Assembly (NCBI RefSeq): GCF_000381085.1
Contig: NZ_KB905899.1
Location: forward strand, 992,001 to 1,056,000
DNA from: Thiomicrorhabdus arctica DSM 13458
GTDB taxonomy: Bacteria; Pseudomonadota; Gammaproteobacteria; Thiomicrospirales; Thiomicrospiraceae
Direction: 5' to 3'
DNA: 64,000 bases
A program made the translations under genes and the position numbers. This document shows positions 1 through 10,281 of the stretch, one piece after another; positions within the stretch are counted from its first letter, which is position 1, and each line of letters starts with the position of its first letter. The notes beneath the pieces were generated by a model. That model ran no database searches. It was not told the DNA's origin and saw nothing but the letters and a program-made list of their open reading frames with translations.

Positions 1-157
1 AAACAACCCATCCACAAGTGATTTCACCATCCCACTTAATGTCATCCAATGTAACAAACTAACCAACTCTTTAATAGGTTAAGGCTCTATTTAAAATAGT
101 TAATATCATCCCCTTCTCTCACTACTATTCATTGTTTCTCTTTACCCTTTAAAGCAT

Positions 158-186
158 AAATAGCCCAAGGTCTTTTAAGGTATAAT
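158..186 (+). promoter_or_regulatory. Possible purB promoter
   Basis: A perfect -10 box (TATAAT) lies at 181-186. The -35 position 17 bp upstream (158-163) is poor. The distance to the purB start is about 60 bases. Bases 1-157 hold nothing else I recognise. Confidence 0.4.
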
Positions 187-233
187 AAGCGCCATTAAAA
201 TTACTGTACTTTTCTACTCAAGTTTATACTTAA

Positions 234-1644
<1,411 letters not shown>

Positions 1645-1646
<2 letters not shown>

Positions 1647-1768
1647 TTACGTTTAGTTCACCGCTATAGCACGTTACTTCTTCGTCAGAATCGGTTGTGT
1701 ACACTTGTACACGCCCTCTTTCTTCCTCGATTTAACGCACTCTATCAACGAACTAATTCGCAATTTAA
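1645..1768. repeat. Long imperfect hairpin element A
   Basis: The element starts at the purB stop codon. Its outer arms (about 1645-1670 and 1742-1768) are complementary with a few mismatches, and inside it is a tighter palindrome, GTGTACACTTGTACAC-like, at about 1695-1711. Read on the minus strand it shows the same skeleton as the elements at 6654, 9630, 29455 and 41211. Confidence 0.6.
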
Positions 1769-1789
1769 TATCCTAGTTTAGAAGATTTT

Positions 1790-1831
1790 AAAACCCACCA
1801 GGCCTGGTCAAACAGCTTGAGTGGGTTTTTT
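1790..1831 (+). terminator. Terminator after purB
   Basis: Stem AAAACCCAC / GTGGGTTTT followed by a T-run. The loop carries one copy of the 12-bp palindrome (1797-1808), so an inner hairpin can form as well. Confidence 0.8.
1797..1808. repeat. 12-bp palindrome, copy 1
   Basis: Exact ACCAGGCCTGGT, in the loop of the purB terminator. Confidence 0.9.
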
Positions 1832-1870
1832 GTTTGTTTCACCAACACACTACTTGAATGAGAACTCCTG

Positions 1871-3040
1871 ATGATTCAATTTAACGATACTGATTTAAAA
1901 ACTTTTTTGAATGAATTCTGGCAGAAGAAACCCTTAGTGATTCGAAATGCCCTGCCTGATTTTGAATCGCCTGTTTCGGCTGAGGAACTGGGGGGGCTGT
2001 CTTTAGAGGAGGAAGTTGAAAGCCGTATTGTGATTCAGAATGGCGAACAGGATTATCAGCTTTTAAAAGGGCCATTTACCGAAGAGACTTATGAAGGTCT
2101 GCCGGACAGCAACTGGACACTGTTGATTCAAGGGATGGATCGTTTGGTACCGGAAGTTACGGATGTATTGAATGATTTTGATTTCTTACCACGCTGGCGT
2201 ATTGACGACATTATGATCAGTTACGCCACCAAAGGCGGTAATGTCGGCCCGCATTTCGATCACTATGATGTGTTTCTACTGCAAGCGGCGGGTAAACGTC
2301 AATGGACACTTACCTCGCAAGACTGCTCTGAAGACAACTATATTCAAGGGGTCGATTTGCGCTTGATGGAGACCTTTAAAATCGAAGATGATTTTGTTTT
2401 TGAAAAAGGCGATATTCTGTATATCCCGCCTAAATGGGGACATCACGGTGTGGCGTTAGATGACGAGTGCATGACCTACTCAATCGGCTACCGCACTTAC
2501 CGTGGGCAAGAACTTTGGGACAGCTTTGGCGATCACCTATCGGAGATGGGCTCTTTTAAAGACCTCTATATGGACCCGACTTGGACGGAAGATTTGAATC
2601 CAGGTGAAATTACCGATGCAACCAGTGAACGGGCGCAAACTTTACTGAAAAGTATCTTAGATGACAAAAACCTGATGAAAACCTGGTTTGGTCGCTTTGC
2701 TACCCAACTCGATCCTGTGGCAGCACAACAGTTGCCAGAACCTTTGACCGAAGACGAAACCCCTGACATTGAAGATTTTATGGGGGCAATGCAAGTCGAA
2801 ACGGGTTTAATCAAAGACCCGGTTTGTCGTTTTGCTTATAGCGAAGTCAATGGCAATACGCTGCTGTATATCAATGGCGCGATTTGGGACACCTTTGGCG
2901 CGAGCAATGCATTTATGGCTAAGTTGGCCAACCAATCTTATTTAACACAAGATGAGTTGCTGCTGAGTGGCGATAATGAAGGGAATATCAAACTGTTGTT
3001 TGATTTATGGAAGTTGCAGTATTTGGTCTTTATTGAGTAA
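1871..3040 (+). CDS. roxA: Ribosomal protein L16 arginine hydroxylase (JmjC/cupin)
   Basis: Fe(II)/2-oxoglutarate oxygenase of the cupin-4/JmjC family; the E. coli member YcfD/RoxA hydroxylates an arginine of ribosomal protein L16. The 389-residue product compares with ~373 in E. coli. The metal-binding triad is visible: H128 and D130 in PHFDHYD, and H191 in WGHHGVAL, with the double-stranded beta-helix between them. The C-terminal half (about 210-389) corresponds to the dimerisation and winged-helix part of the family. The neighbouring purB supports the call, as the two genes are close together in E. coli too. It is cytosolic and separated from purB by a terminator. The specific substrate is inferred from the family. 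Confidence 0.88.
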   Translation: MIQFNDTDLKTFLNEFWQKKPLVIRNALPDFESPVSAEELGGLSLEEEVESRIVIQNGEQDYQLLKGPFTEETYEGLPDSNWTLLIQGMDRLVPEVTDVLNDFDFLPRWRIDDIMISYATKGGNVGPHFDHYDVFLLQAAGKRQWTLTSQDCSEDNYIQGVDLRLMETFKIEDDFVFEKGDILYIPPKWGHHGVALDDECMTYSIGYRTYRGQELWDSFGDHLSEMGSFKDLYMDPTWTEDLNPGEITDATSERAQTLLKSILDDKNLMKTWFGRFATQLDPVAAQQLPEPLTEDETPDIEDFMGAMQVETGLIKDPVCRFAYSEVNGNTLLYINGAIWDTFGASNAFMAKLANQSYLTQDELLLSGDNEGNIKLLFDLWKLQYLVFIE

Positions 3041-3063
3041 TTTTTTAAGCAAAGAGCAGGCAA

Positions 3064-3090
3064 AAAAAGGGGAATAAAATTTCCCTTTTT
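3064..3090. terminator. Terminator between convergent roxA and CHMI-like gene
   Basis: AAAAAGGGGAA and TTTCCCTTTTT arms around a short AT loop, with A-run and T-run on either side, so it could serve both strands. Confidence 0.75.
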
Positions 3091-3139
3091 ACTGTGAACG
3101 ATTTGGTCTTTCGACCAAGCCTAAAATTGAAATCCAGCG

Positions 3140-3487
3140 TTAAACAGACGGCGATTTTTTAGCATAACTCATTCCATCCATCTCAATCACTTCAACCGTA
3201 ACGACGACGGCTTCGCTTAAACCGATTTGTAATGCAACCAATAAGCTCTGACTGAGTAACAATTTTTGGACATCTGTCTTCCCAATGTGAATTCGACACA
3301 TTGCGTGTACAAAACCCGTATCAGGCAGGCCCAACCGATAGTCCATCACCGGATGAGCGCGTACTTTGATATTCTCAGTCTCAAACAAACCCGTTGCTTT
3401 AACCGTTTCAAAAGCACCATCCACCCAATTTTTTAGTGTGGTTGCTGGAACGGTATCTTGGCTGTATTCGATAATAATATGCGGCAT
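3140..3487 (-). CDS. 5-carboxymethyl-2-hydroxymuconate isomerase-like tautomerase
   Basis: A 115-residue protein of the CHMI branch of the tautomerase superfamily (HpaF-like, usually ~125 residues). It begins MPHIIIEYS; after removal of Met the N-terminal proline would be the catalytic base of this superfamily. The central HPVMDYRLG and FVHAMCRIHIG segments fit the family fold. No other homoprotocatechuate-pathway genes are nearby, so the physiological substrate is uncertain and it may be a general keto-enol tautomerase. It lies 18 bases downstream of the M16 protease on the same strand, probably as its co-transcribed partner. Confidence 0.8.
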   Translation of the reverse strand: MPHIIIEYSQDTVPATTLKNWVDGAFETVKATGLFETENIKVRAHPVMDYRLGLPDTGFVHAMCRIHIGKTDVQKLLLSQSLLVALQIGLSEAVVVTVEVIEMDGMSYAKKSPSV

Positions 3488-3505
3488 AGTTACTGAACAC
3501 CTAAT

Positions 3506-6427
3506 TTAAAGCGTAATAATGTCAAATTTGCTGTCTGCCAATAACTCAGCACCTCCGGTGTTGGTTAACACCACCGATGAAGCATTATCGCCACTTAGGT
3601 AACGATCTGCCATCAGACGCAACTCATCCAGCGATGCTGAAATCACACCATGGCGATAGGCCATACGCACGTCCAAAGTCCGGCCGTACAACTCTTGGAA
3701 AAAGGCTTTCTTGACTTCACCTGACGGTGAACCCGGAGAATCCATCGCACTGATGACATTCAAAATGGCTTCATCCACTTTCGCTTGGGTCGCTTCAGAA
3801 CTCATTAACCAATCTTTAGCCAATTTGAAATCGGCATAGGTCTCTAACAGACGAGGATCACGGTATGAGAAGAAGACAAACGCGCTGGCTTCGGCGTTAT
3901 AAGTGGCACCACCACCATAAGCACCGCCCTTTTCACGAATACTAGAGTGCAAGAAACCATTACGTAAGCAGGCACCCAATACCGCCAGTTTAGGCGCATC
4001 TTCGTGATCGGCCATGACCGCTGGATAGGCCATGGCGCAGAAGTTAACTTGTGTACTCGTTACCCAGGCCTGGTTGATGGGTTGTTGCGTTGCTTGAATG
4101 GCAAACGAATTCTCTTCCGTACTTGGCATACTCAGCGCTGGCCACTGCTTTTCTAAGCCACTCAAAGCAGTCGATAGACCGGCTTCATCACTGACAAGCA
4201 AAGCTTGTTTAGGCGCTTTGCAAAGCTTGTTTTTAATCCCTGCCAAACCTTCTGCAAAGTTTTCAACGGCTTCAGCTGAAGCCTGTAACTCATCATTTAA
4301 GCGTTTGATGTACTGAATGCCCGCGAAACCTGAGCGTTGGAAGTTCCATTGCGCCGTTGGGGTAAAGTTTTGCGTCGCCGCCATCATCGCTAAACCATGA
4401 CCGTTACCGGTAATACCATGATCGACAGACGCTCGAATTTGACCGACTAAATCTTTTAGACGTGCCGTTTCATCAAAACGCGCAGTATAAAGCGTCTCTT
4501 CAATCAATCCAGACATGGCGTCTTGATTACTATTCAATGCCTTAGACGACAACATAAAGTGGCTATGACACTCATTAGGCGCTTGGAGTTTAGAATGCAC
4601 GGCTGAACGTGCCGATATACCACCTGATATTGCAGCATGGTAAGACTGTGTTTCAAGGTAATCACGACCACCACTACCCACCTCGGTGAAGCAGTTATTG
4701 AACAAAGGCATTAAGATTTTTTCGGCATCGGTTAAAGCGGGCAGATCAATAATCACCTGCTCATAGGTAAGACCATTCGTACCGCACTCATAACGAGTCA
4801 CCGGTACAGCTCCGACCATTGAATGTTCAGAACGATACGTTTTAATGGTTTCTGGAATATCGTCTTTAGTGACTTCTGGCAAAATATCAAAATCATCAAT
4901 CTCAGTCTGACGTTTTTCTAATGCCACGGCTTGATTTACAATTGCCTGCTTTTCTGTCTCGGTTAATTTGGCTTGAATATCGGCTAATTTATCTTTTTCA
5001 GCTTGGTCTTTTTTAGCAGACAACTCAGTGTCTGGCTGCATGGTTAAACGCACACGATGCGGATTATCCAATAACAAGGATTTGACCAGGCCTGGTATAA
5101 ACTGCAGATCTTTAACTTCGCTTTCTAATATCTTAAGCGCTTGATCCGTGTCTAATAACGCAATCGGGTCACCTTCGTGCAGTGCGCCAGGCAAGGAGTG
5201 TAGAATCAATTGCAAACCATAAGGATAACCATCACCACCGACTTCGCGCTGAGAAAGTTCCACTTGATGTAACATCGCGTCTACTTGTGACTGCTCAACA
5301 CCCTCTTCAACAATGCGTTGCAACTCATTCAAAATCAAATCTTCAACGGCTTGGGCATGTTCTAATTCTGAACCTTGCACACCGACCACAAATGCCATCT
5401 CTTTATTAGACTCTTCAAAGCCGCATAAAGGTGAAGGTGCCGATGCGAATGGACACGCTTCTAACGCCATACGTAATGGTGAGGCACTGTTATCAAGCAA
5501 CACCGCAGACAACAAGTGACCTTTTAAAACCTGAATCGGATCTTTGTTTTCGCCAAGCAACCAACCTAAGACAATGTGCGTTTTGCTTTTCACATCCTCT
5601 TCATCTAACGCATAAAATGCATTCACAATTTTAGGTTCAGTCATTCTTTGCTCAAGACCGACATGCACTTGTTTGACCCTGTCTTTAAAAGCAGTCAAGG
5701 CTAACGCTTCAAACTGAGTTTGATGTTGCAGTGCTGGAATATCGCCATACGTCATAAAGACTGAGTTCGAAGGATGATAGTGATTTTTATGGAAATCGAC
5801 TAACTGCTGATGGGTTAAATTTGGGATGTCTTCCGGCTCACCACCACTGTTATAGTGATAGGTATTGGTCGGATATAACTCGGCTGAAAAAGCCTGCCAC
5901 AACGTCGAGATTGGCGAACTCATCGCCCCCTTCATCTCATTAAAAACCACGCCTTTGTAAGTTAAAGTAGATTCTGGGTTCGTCATCTCTTCAAACTCAA
6001 AACGGTGCCCCTCTTGGGCAAAATCCAACGCATCTAATTTAGGGAAAAATACTGCATCCATATAGACTTGCAATAGATTTTGAAAGTCTTTTCTATTCTC
6101 TGTTGCAAATGGATAAGCGGTCCAATCACTGGAGGTAAACGCATTCATAAAGGTATTTAAAGAACGGCGAATCATCATAAAAAATGGGTCACGTACTGGA
6201 TACTTTTCACTGCCGCACAGCGTTGTATGCTCTAAGATATGGGCCACACCGGTTGAGTCCATTGGTACGGTTCTTAAGGCGACTAAAAAGACATTCTGCG
6301 GGTCATCTGCGGCTAAGTGGTAGTGCGTTGCACCCGTCACTTTATGTTCGTAATGCTCTACTGTTAGATTCAAAGAATCAATAGTGTGTTGACCAATGTA
6401 TTCAAATGCTGGATGCGGTTTAGACAT
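3506..6427 (-). CDS. M16C family zinc metalloprotease (PreP/Cym1-like)
   Basis: Large clamshell peptidase of 973 residues, the normal length for the M16C (presequence protease) family, which degrades short unstructured peptides. The inverted zinc motif HILEH is at residues 63-67, and the third ligand is expected in the following NEMKGAMSSP segment. Four homologous halves are expected: the N-terminal M16 pair (to about 400), the M16C-associated linker (about 450-700) and the C-terminal inactive pair carrying the RGGAYGGGA-like arginine/tyrosine element (REKGGAYGGGA). No signal peptide is visible, so a cytosolic location is inferred. One copy of the 12-bp palindrome is embedded in the gene (5085-5096, read as Pro-Gly-Leu-Val), and a one-mismatch copy lies at 4063-4074. 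Confidence 0.93.
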   Translation of the reverse strand: MSKPHPAFEYIGQHTIDSLNLTVEHYEHKVTGATHYHLAADDPQNVFLVALRTVPMDSTGVAHILEHTTLCGSEKYPVRDPFFMMIRRSLNTFMNAFTSSDWTAYPFATENRKDFQNLLQVYMDAVFFPKLDALDFAQEGHRFEFEEMTNPESTLTYKGVVFNEMKGAMSSPISTLWQAFSAELYPTNTYHYNSGGEPEDIPNLTHQQLVDFHKNHYHPSNSVFMTYGDIPALQHQTQFEALALTAFKDRVKQVHVGLEQRMTEPKIVNAFYALDEEDVKSKTHIVLGWLLGENKDPIQVLKGHLLSAVLLDNSASPLRMALEACPFASAPSPLCGFEESNKEMAFVVGVQGSELEHAQAVEDLILNELQRIVEEGVEQSQVDAMLHQVELSQREVGGDGYPYGLQLILHSLPGALHEGDPIALLDTDQALKILESEVKDLQFIPGLVKSLLLDNPHRVRLTMQPDTELSAKKDQAEKDKLADIQAKLTETEKQAIVNQAVALEKRQTEIDDFDILPEVTKDDIPETIKTYRSEHSMVGAVPVTRYECGTNGLTYEQVIIDLPALTDAEKILMPLFNNCFTEVGSGGRDYLETQSYHAAISGGISARSAVHSKLQAPNECHSHFMLSSKALNSNQDAMSGLIEETLYTARFDETARLKDLVGQIRASVDHGITGNGHGLAMMAATQNFTPTAQWNFQRSGFAGIQYIKRLNDELQASAEAVENFAEGLAGIKNKLCKAPKQALLVSDEAGLSTALSGLEKQWPALSMPSTEENSFAIQATQQPINQAWVTSTQVNFCAMAYPAVMADHEDAPKLAVLGACLRNGFLHSSIREKGGAYGGGATYNAEASAFVFFSYRDPRLLETYADFKLAKDWLMSSEATQAKVDEAILNVISAMDSPGSPSGEVKKAFFQELYGRTLDVRMAYRHGVISASLDELRLMADRYLSGDNASSVVLTNTGGAELLADSKFDIITL
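5085..5096. repeat. 12-bp palindrome, copy 2 (in the M16C gene)
   Basis: Exact ACCAGGCCTGGT inside coding sequence; the gene reads it in the frame giving Pro-Gly-Leu-Val. Confidence 0.9.
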
Positions 6428-6607
6428 GTATTATTCCAATTTTTGTATGAATGCGGAGAATGCTTTGCATAGTAATTCAACGGCAAAACCCAACATTAAA
6501 CGTCAATTATTGACTTAATATTTGAGTTGAATTGTTATGCAAAAAACTCTGTGGCATATTTAGTGTGTAGGTTATTAATGGGGATTTAAACTGATTTTTC
6601 AACTTAT

Positions 6608-6636
6608 AAAAAAGGCCATTTCAAAATGGCCTTTTA
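6608..6636. terminator. Terminator downstream of pnp
   Basis: Perfect stem AAAAGGCCATTT / AAATGGCCTTTT with a tiny loop. Bases 6428-6780 contain only this hairpin, the element at 6654-6780 and presumably the promoter of the M16C gene. Confidence 0.75.
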
Positions 6637-6653
6637 AGCTTTCGCCATAACAG

Positions 6654-6780
6654 TTTTTAGTGAGTCAGATTGCGTCTAAAACTTTTCAAATCAAGGCGAA
6701 AAATGAGAGTGTACAAGTTGTACTCGATCATTTTTAAACGCAGAGTTGGAGTGTTTTAGGCGTGATATGACCACTAAAAA
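6654..6780. repeat. Long imperfect hairpin element B
   Basis: Ends TTTTTAGTG and CACTAAAAA are exact inverted repeats. The next ~20 bases on each side also pair (GTCTAAAAC / GTTTTAGGC), and an inner stem AAAAATGA.../...TCATTTTT surrounds the apex GTACAAGTTGTAC. The right end touches the pnp stop codon at 6781. Confidence 0.65.
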
Positions 6781-8871
6781 TTATTTGTCTGCGTCTTTTA
6801 GTGATAACTTCACGCGACCTTGCTTATCAACTTCGGTTAGCTTAACGCGAATCTCTTGACCTTCTTTCAGGTAATCTTCAACGTTTTCTACACGCTCATC
6901 TGCAATCTGAGAAACATGAACCAGACCTTCACGACCCGGCATATAGGCAACAAAGGCACCGAAATCAACGATTTTCTTAACGACAGCATCATAGGTTTTA
7001 CCAATTTCTGGCTCAACGGTAATCTCAGCGATACGTGCTTTCGCGGCATTTGCAGATTCATCATCTTTCGCTGCGATCTTAACGTTACCTTCGTCATCAA
7101 TCTCGATGATACAACCGGTTTCTTCCGTAATCGCACGGATGGTCGCGCCACCTTTACCGATGATTTCACGTACTTTCTCAGGCTTAACTTTCACCATAAA
7201 GAAACGGGGTGCCGTTTCGGCAACCCCGGTGTTAGAAGAGCTAATCGCAAGTGCCATAGATTCTAAGATAGTCAAGCGACCTGCCTTAGCTTGCTCTAAT
7301 GCGATGTGCATGATCTCTTCAGTAATACCGGTGATTTTGATATCCATCTGCAAAGCGGTAACGCCTTGCTCAGTACCCGCGACTTTAAAGTCCATATCAC
7401 CTAGGTAATCTTCGTCGCCTAGGATGTCAGACAATACCGCAAAACCAGCGTCTTCTTTAATCAGACCCATGGCAATACCCGCAATCGGTGCGGCAATTGG
7501 CACGCCTGCGTGCATCAATGACATGGAAGTACCACACACCGATGCCATTGAACTTGAACCATTCGATTCCGTAATTTCAGAAACCACACGAATGGTGTAT
7601 GGGAACTCTTCAACCGTTGGCAATAAAGCGGCCACACCACGACGTGCCAACATACCATGACCAATCTCACGACGACCCGGCATCCCAACACGACCACACT
7701 CACCAACTGAAAACGGAGGGAAGTTATAGTGCAACATAAAGCGATCGTGATAAGAGCCAGCTAGATCGTCAACAATCTTAGCGTCTCTTTCAGTCCCTAA
7801 AGTCGTGACAACCAAGGCTTGTGTTTCACCACGAGTGAACAGCGCAGAACCATGAACCTGAGGCAATACACCCACACGACAAGTGACCTGACGAACGGTT
7901 TGAGTATCACGACCATCAATACGTGGTTCACCTGCAATCACACGGCCACGGACGATCTCTTTTTGAAGTTTACCGAAGGCATTATGAATATCCTTCGCTT
8001 CAAAACCGGTCTCGTTGCTTTCAGAATCCGTCAACTCAGCCATCGCTTTGGCTTTCGCGGCATCTAATGCCGTATTACGATCCATCTTGTCAGCCGTGCT
8101 ATAGGCGATTTCGACGTCAGGACGTACCAAAGCATACACAGCAGCCTCCAAATCAGCATTGGTCGCTTGCGCTTGCCAATCCCACATTGGTTTACCGACT
8201 TCCGCAGCAAATTCAGCAATCGCGCTAATCGCAACTTGCATTTGTGCATGACCAAACATGACCGCACCTAACATGATCTCTTCAGACAGCTCTGCCGCTT
8301 CAGACTCAACCATTAGAACGGCGTCTGCTGTTCCGGCAACACTTAATTCCAAATCAGAGGTCTGTAGACTTTCTGGCGATGGATTTAATAGATACTCATC
8401 ATTACGATAACCGACAATTGCAGCACCTAGAGGGCCTGCGAAAGGCACACCGGAGACGGCCAATGCAGCAGACGTTCCCAACATGGCAGCGACTTCAGTT
8501 CCCACTTCAGGATCTAAAGCAAGCACTTGTGCAATGACCTGTACTTCGTTTTTGAATCCCTTAGGGAATAAAGGACGAATGGGACGGTCAATCAAACGCG
8601 ATGTAAGCGTTTCTTTATCGGAAGGACGTGCTTCACGCTTTAAGAAACCACCCGGGATTTTTCCAGCCGAATAAGCTTTTTCTTGATAGTTTACAGTCAG
8701 AGGGAAAAACTCTTGGCCTTCTTTAGCCGTTTTGACCGCAACAACAGTCACTAAAATTCGGGTATTTCCCATACCGATCATAACTGCGCCGTCTGCTTGA
8801 CGAGCGATTTCACCTGTTTCTAGTGTGACTTCATGGTTTCCGTACTGGAATGACTTGGTAATCTTAGCCAT
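6781..8871 (-). CDS. pnp: Polyribonucleotide nucleotidyltransferase
   Basis: PNPase, the phosphorolytic 3'-5' exoribonuclease of the RNA degradosome; 696 residues against ~711 in E. coli. Order of domains: two RNase PH-like domains (about 1-220 and 310-540) joined by an alpha-helical linker, then a KH domain (about 555-610, GKGGATIR) and an S1 domain (about 620-692, [20 protein letters not shown]). The second core has the phosphate-binding [10 protein letters not shown] loop. It follows rpsO in the same direction, as in E. coli, but a terminator and a long leader separate them. The leader carries a long stem that may be the RNase III autoregulation site. Confidence 0.97.
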   Translation of the reverse strand: MAKITKSFQYGNHEVTLETGEIARQADGAVMIGMGNTRILVTVVAVKTAKEGQEFFPLTVNYQEKAYSAGKIPGGFLKREARPSDKETLTSRLIDRPIRPLFPKGFKNEVQVIAQVLALDPEVGTEVAAMLGTSAALAVSGVPFAGPLGAAIVGYRNDEYLLNPSPESLQTSDLELSVAGTADAVLMVESEAAELSEEIMLGAVMFGHAQMQVAISAIAEFAAEVGKPMWDWQAQATNADLEAAVYALVRPDVEIAYSTADKMDRNTALDAAKAKAMAELTDSESNETGFEAKDIHNAFGKLQKEIVRGRVIAGEPRIDGRDTQTVRQVTCRVGVLPQVHGSALFTRGETQALVVTTLGTERDAKIVDDLAGSYHDRFMLHYNFPPFSVGECGRVGMPGRREIGHGMLARRGVAALLPTVEEFPYTIRVVSEITESNGSSSMASVCGTSMSLMHAGVPIAAPIAGIAMGLIKEDAGFAVLSDILGDEDYLGDMDFKVAGTEQGVTALQMDIKITGITEEIMHIALEQAKAGRLTILESMALAISSSNTGVAETAPRFFMVKVKPEKVREIIGKGGATIRAITEETGCIIEIDDEGNVKIAAKDDESANAAKARIAEITVEPEIGKTYDAVVKKIVDFGAFVAYMPGREGLVHVSQIADERVENVEDYLKEGQEIRVKLTEVDKQGRVKLSLKDADK

Positions 8872-8933
8872 GTTTGTTCCTTTAATTTTTTATCGGTTTC
8901 GTTTGTTCAATACGCTATTTACAACAGATTGAC

Positions 8934-9014
8934 TGAAACCTGAATCCCTAAATTAATCAGATAAAGTCACCACTGGTTTTGACCAGGCCTGGTTAACTTA
9001 GGGATTCAGGTTCA
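8934..9014 (-). promoter_or_regulatory. Long stem-loop in the pnp leader (possible RNase III autoregulation site)
   Basis: Arms 8934-8956 and 8993-9014 pair over about 21 bp with one bulge and one mismatch. The loop carries a copy of the 12-bp palindrome. In E. coli a leader stem cut by RNase III lets PNPase repress its own mRNA; position and size fit that scheme. A weaker hairpin (about 9040-9070) lies upstream. The whole gap 8872-9216 consists of this leader plus the rpsO terminator. Confidence 0.6.
8982..8993. repeat. 12-bp palindrome, copy 3
   Basis: Exact ACCAGGCCTGGT in the loop of the pnp leader stem. Confidence 0.9.
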
Positions 9015-9172
9015 AATGGTTTGCAGACAATCCTAAAACAGAGAGGCCTTAACGTGTGTAAAGGTCTCTTATAAAGAGCGGTTAATTCATTCCTGAATTT
9101 AACCCCACCATTCTACCCTTTATTGCCAACTCTTCTAGGTCATTTGAGCCCTTTTTCATGAATTTTGAGCAC

Positions 9173-9201
9173 AAAAAAACCCTCTTTCGAGGGCTTTTTT
9201 T
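9173..9201 (-). terminator. Terminator after rpsO
   Basis: AAAAAACCCTC / GAGGGCTTTTTT hairpin with a TTTC loop just beyond the rpsO stop. Partial read-through would feed pnp. Confidence 0.85.
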
Positions 9202-9216
9202 AATCCAACCGTTTGA

Positions 9217-9483
9217 TTACTTACGTAAACCAAGACGCTTAAGGATTTCTAAATAACGCTGTCCGTCTTTTCTATGGATATAATCCAAAAGCTTACGACG
9301 ACGACTAACCAAACGTAATAGACCTGTACGAGAATGGTTATCATGCTTGTGAACTTTAAAATGCTCAGTTAAGTCCTTGATACGTGCCGTCAAAAGTGCA
9401 ATCTGAACTTCTGGGGAACCTGTATCGCCTTCTTTAGTCTTAAATTCGGCTACTATTTTTGCTTTATCTTCTGCGGTAAACAT
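9217..9483 (-). CDS. rpsO: 30S ribosomal protein S15
   Basis: An 88-residue protein, essentially the standard S15 length. S15 binds the central domain of 16S rRNA at an early assembly step. Conserved segments are visible: [14 protein letters not shown], the [17 protein letters not shown] rRNA-binding part and the [17 protein letters not shown] tail. It is preceded by a GGAG ribosome-binding site, a leader that can fold as a pseudoknot, and a clear promoter, so it can be expressed independently of the rimP operon upstream. Confidence 0.98.
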   Translation of the reverse strand: MFTAEDKAKIVAEFKTKEGDTGSPEVQIALLTARIKDLTEHFKVHKHDNHSRTGLLRLVSRRRKLLDYIHRKDGQRYLEILKRLGLRK

Positions 9484-9497
9484 ACTACTTTCTCCAT

Positions 9498-9545
9498 ATC
9501 GGTTTTAAATAAAGTTCGCTTCCACAACCGATGATAGGAGCGAAC
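9498..9545 (-). promoter_or_regulatory. Pseudoknot in the rpsO leader (probable S15 operator)
   Basis: On the mRNA a stem GTTCGCT / AGCGAAC (9539-9545 with 9514-9520) closes a loop containing ATCGGTT. That loop sequence is the exact complement of AACCGAT, which sits immediately before the GGAG ribosome-binding site (9498-9504 pairs with 9526-9532). This is an H-type pseudoknot covering the ribosome-binding region, the arrangement by which S15 represses its own translation in E. coli. Confidence 0.7.
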
Positions 9546-9551
9546 CCGCGT

Positions 9552-9580
9552 ATTATACTGATTTTAAACAGAAACACCAA
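9552..9580 (-). promoter_or_regulatory. rpsO promoter
   Basis: Read on the minus strand: TTGGTG (9575-9580), a 17-bp spacer and a perfect TATAAT (9552-9557), placing the start point about 60 bases upstream of the rpsO ATG. Confidence 0.75.
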
Positions 9581-9629
9581 CGTCTTTCATCAAAAAGCAA
9601 TGAAAGACGTTTAGTTAGAACACTAAAAT

Positions 9630-9758
9630 TGATTTTCAGGTCAGATTGCCCCAGAAATCGAGTCAGTTCAAGGCGGGAACAAGGCGCTTACAAGCGTAAG
9701 CAACGACTTCCCAACGAAGAAATGGCCGATTTAAGGGGTAAACTGAACTAGAAAATCA
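9630..9758. repeat. Long imperfect hairpin element C
   Basis: Ends TGATTTTC and GAAAATCA are exact inverted repeats; further pairing follows (GATTGCCCC / GGGGTAAAC), with the apex CGCTTACAAGCGTAAG. The right end overlaps the stop codon of the cyclic-nucleotide-binding gene. Confidence 0.6.
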
Positions 9759-10244
9759 GCGCTTGCCGTAACCGTGTACGTAGTGCCCTAGCGCGGATAT
9801 ATCATTGCCCATATGGCGTACAAGGTGATCCAAACTCACGATCGCATTTTCAAGGATATTCACCGCAATATACGGCTCTTCTACTTTCAGACGGTCATAC
9901 ATCGGACGTGTTAGCACTAAAAACTGCACACCTTTTTTACTGGCGCTCATTCTTAAGTTACGTGGTTTACGGTCAAAAAATGACATTTCACCAATGAGGT
10001 TACCAACCGTTTGCTTGCCTACGGTGTTATCAGGCTCATCTGCTACTGTAAATTCAACCTTTCCCTTTATGATAAAACCAAGCAATTCACCAATATCTCC
10101 GGCATCAAAAATAATTTCACCACCTTCATGGGATTTCTCTTGTAGGTAAGCCATTAATTTGCCGACTTCTTGTAAAGTAAGCGATTCACATATTGAGTTT
10201 GTTTGAAAAAAGTTAAACAACTCTTTATCTGACATTGAAATCAT
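9756..10244 (-). CDS. Cyclic nucleotide-binding domain protein
   Basis: A 162-residue single-domain protein with the cNMP-binding beta-roll seen in CRP and regulatory subunits: GEIIFDAGDIGELLGFIIKG (about 40-60) and the phosphate-cassette-like VGNLIGEMSFFDRKPR (about 85-100). No helix-turn-helix follows, so it is not a CRP-type regulator by itself. The start at 10244 is preferred because AAGGAG stands five bases before it; an in-frame ATG at 10271 lacks such a site. It sits in the rimP-to-pnp operon, 37 bases behind the rhodanese-methyltransferase. Its ligand and role are unknown. Confidence 0.85.
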   Translation of the reverse strand: MISMSDKELFNFFQTNSICESLTLQEVGKLMAYLQEKSHEGGEIIFDAGDIGELLGFIIKGKVEFTVADEPDNTVGKQTVGNLIGEMSFFDRKPRNLRMSASKKGVQFLVLTRPMYDRLKVEEPYIAVNILENAIVSLDHLVRHMGNDISALGHYVHGYGKR

Positions 10245-10281
10245 TTCATCTCCTTGAAACAAAACCTGCATTAGATACTCT

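Noticed and set aside
6856-7266. Long open frames antisense to pnp (and similar ones antisense to infB and nusA)
   Set aside because: They lie opposite strongly conserved genes and give low-complexity translations; shadow frames of codon bias.
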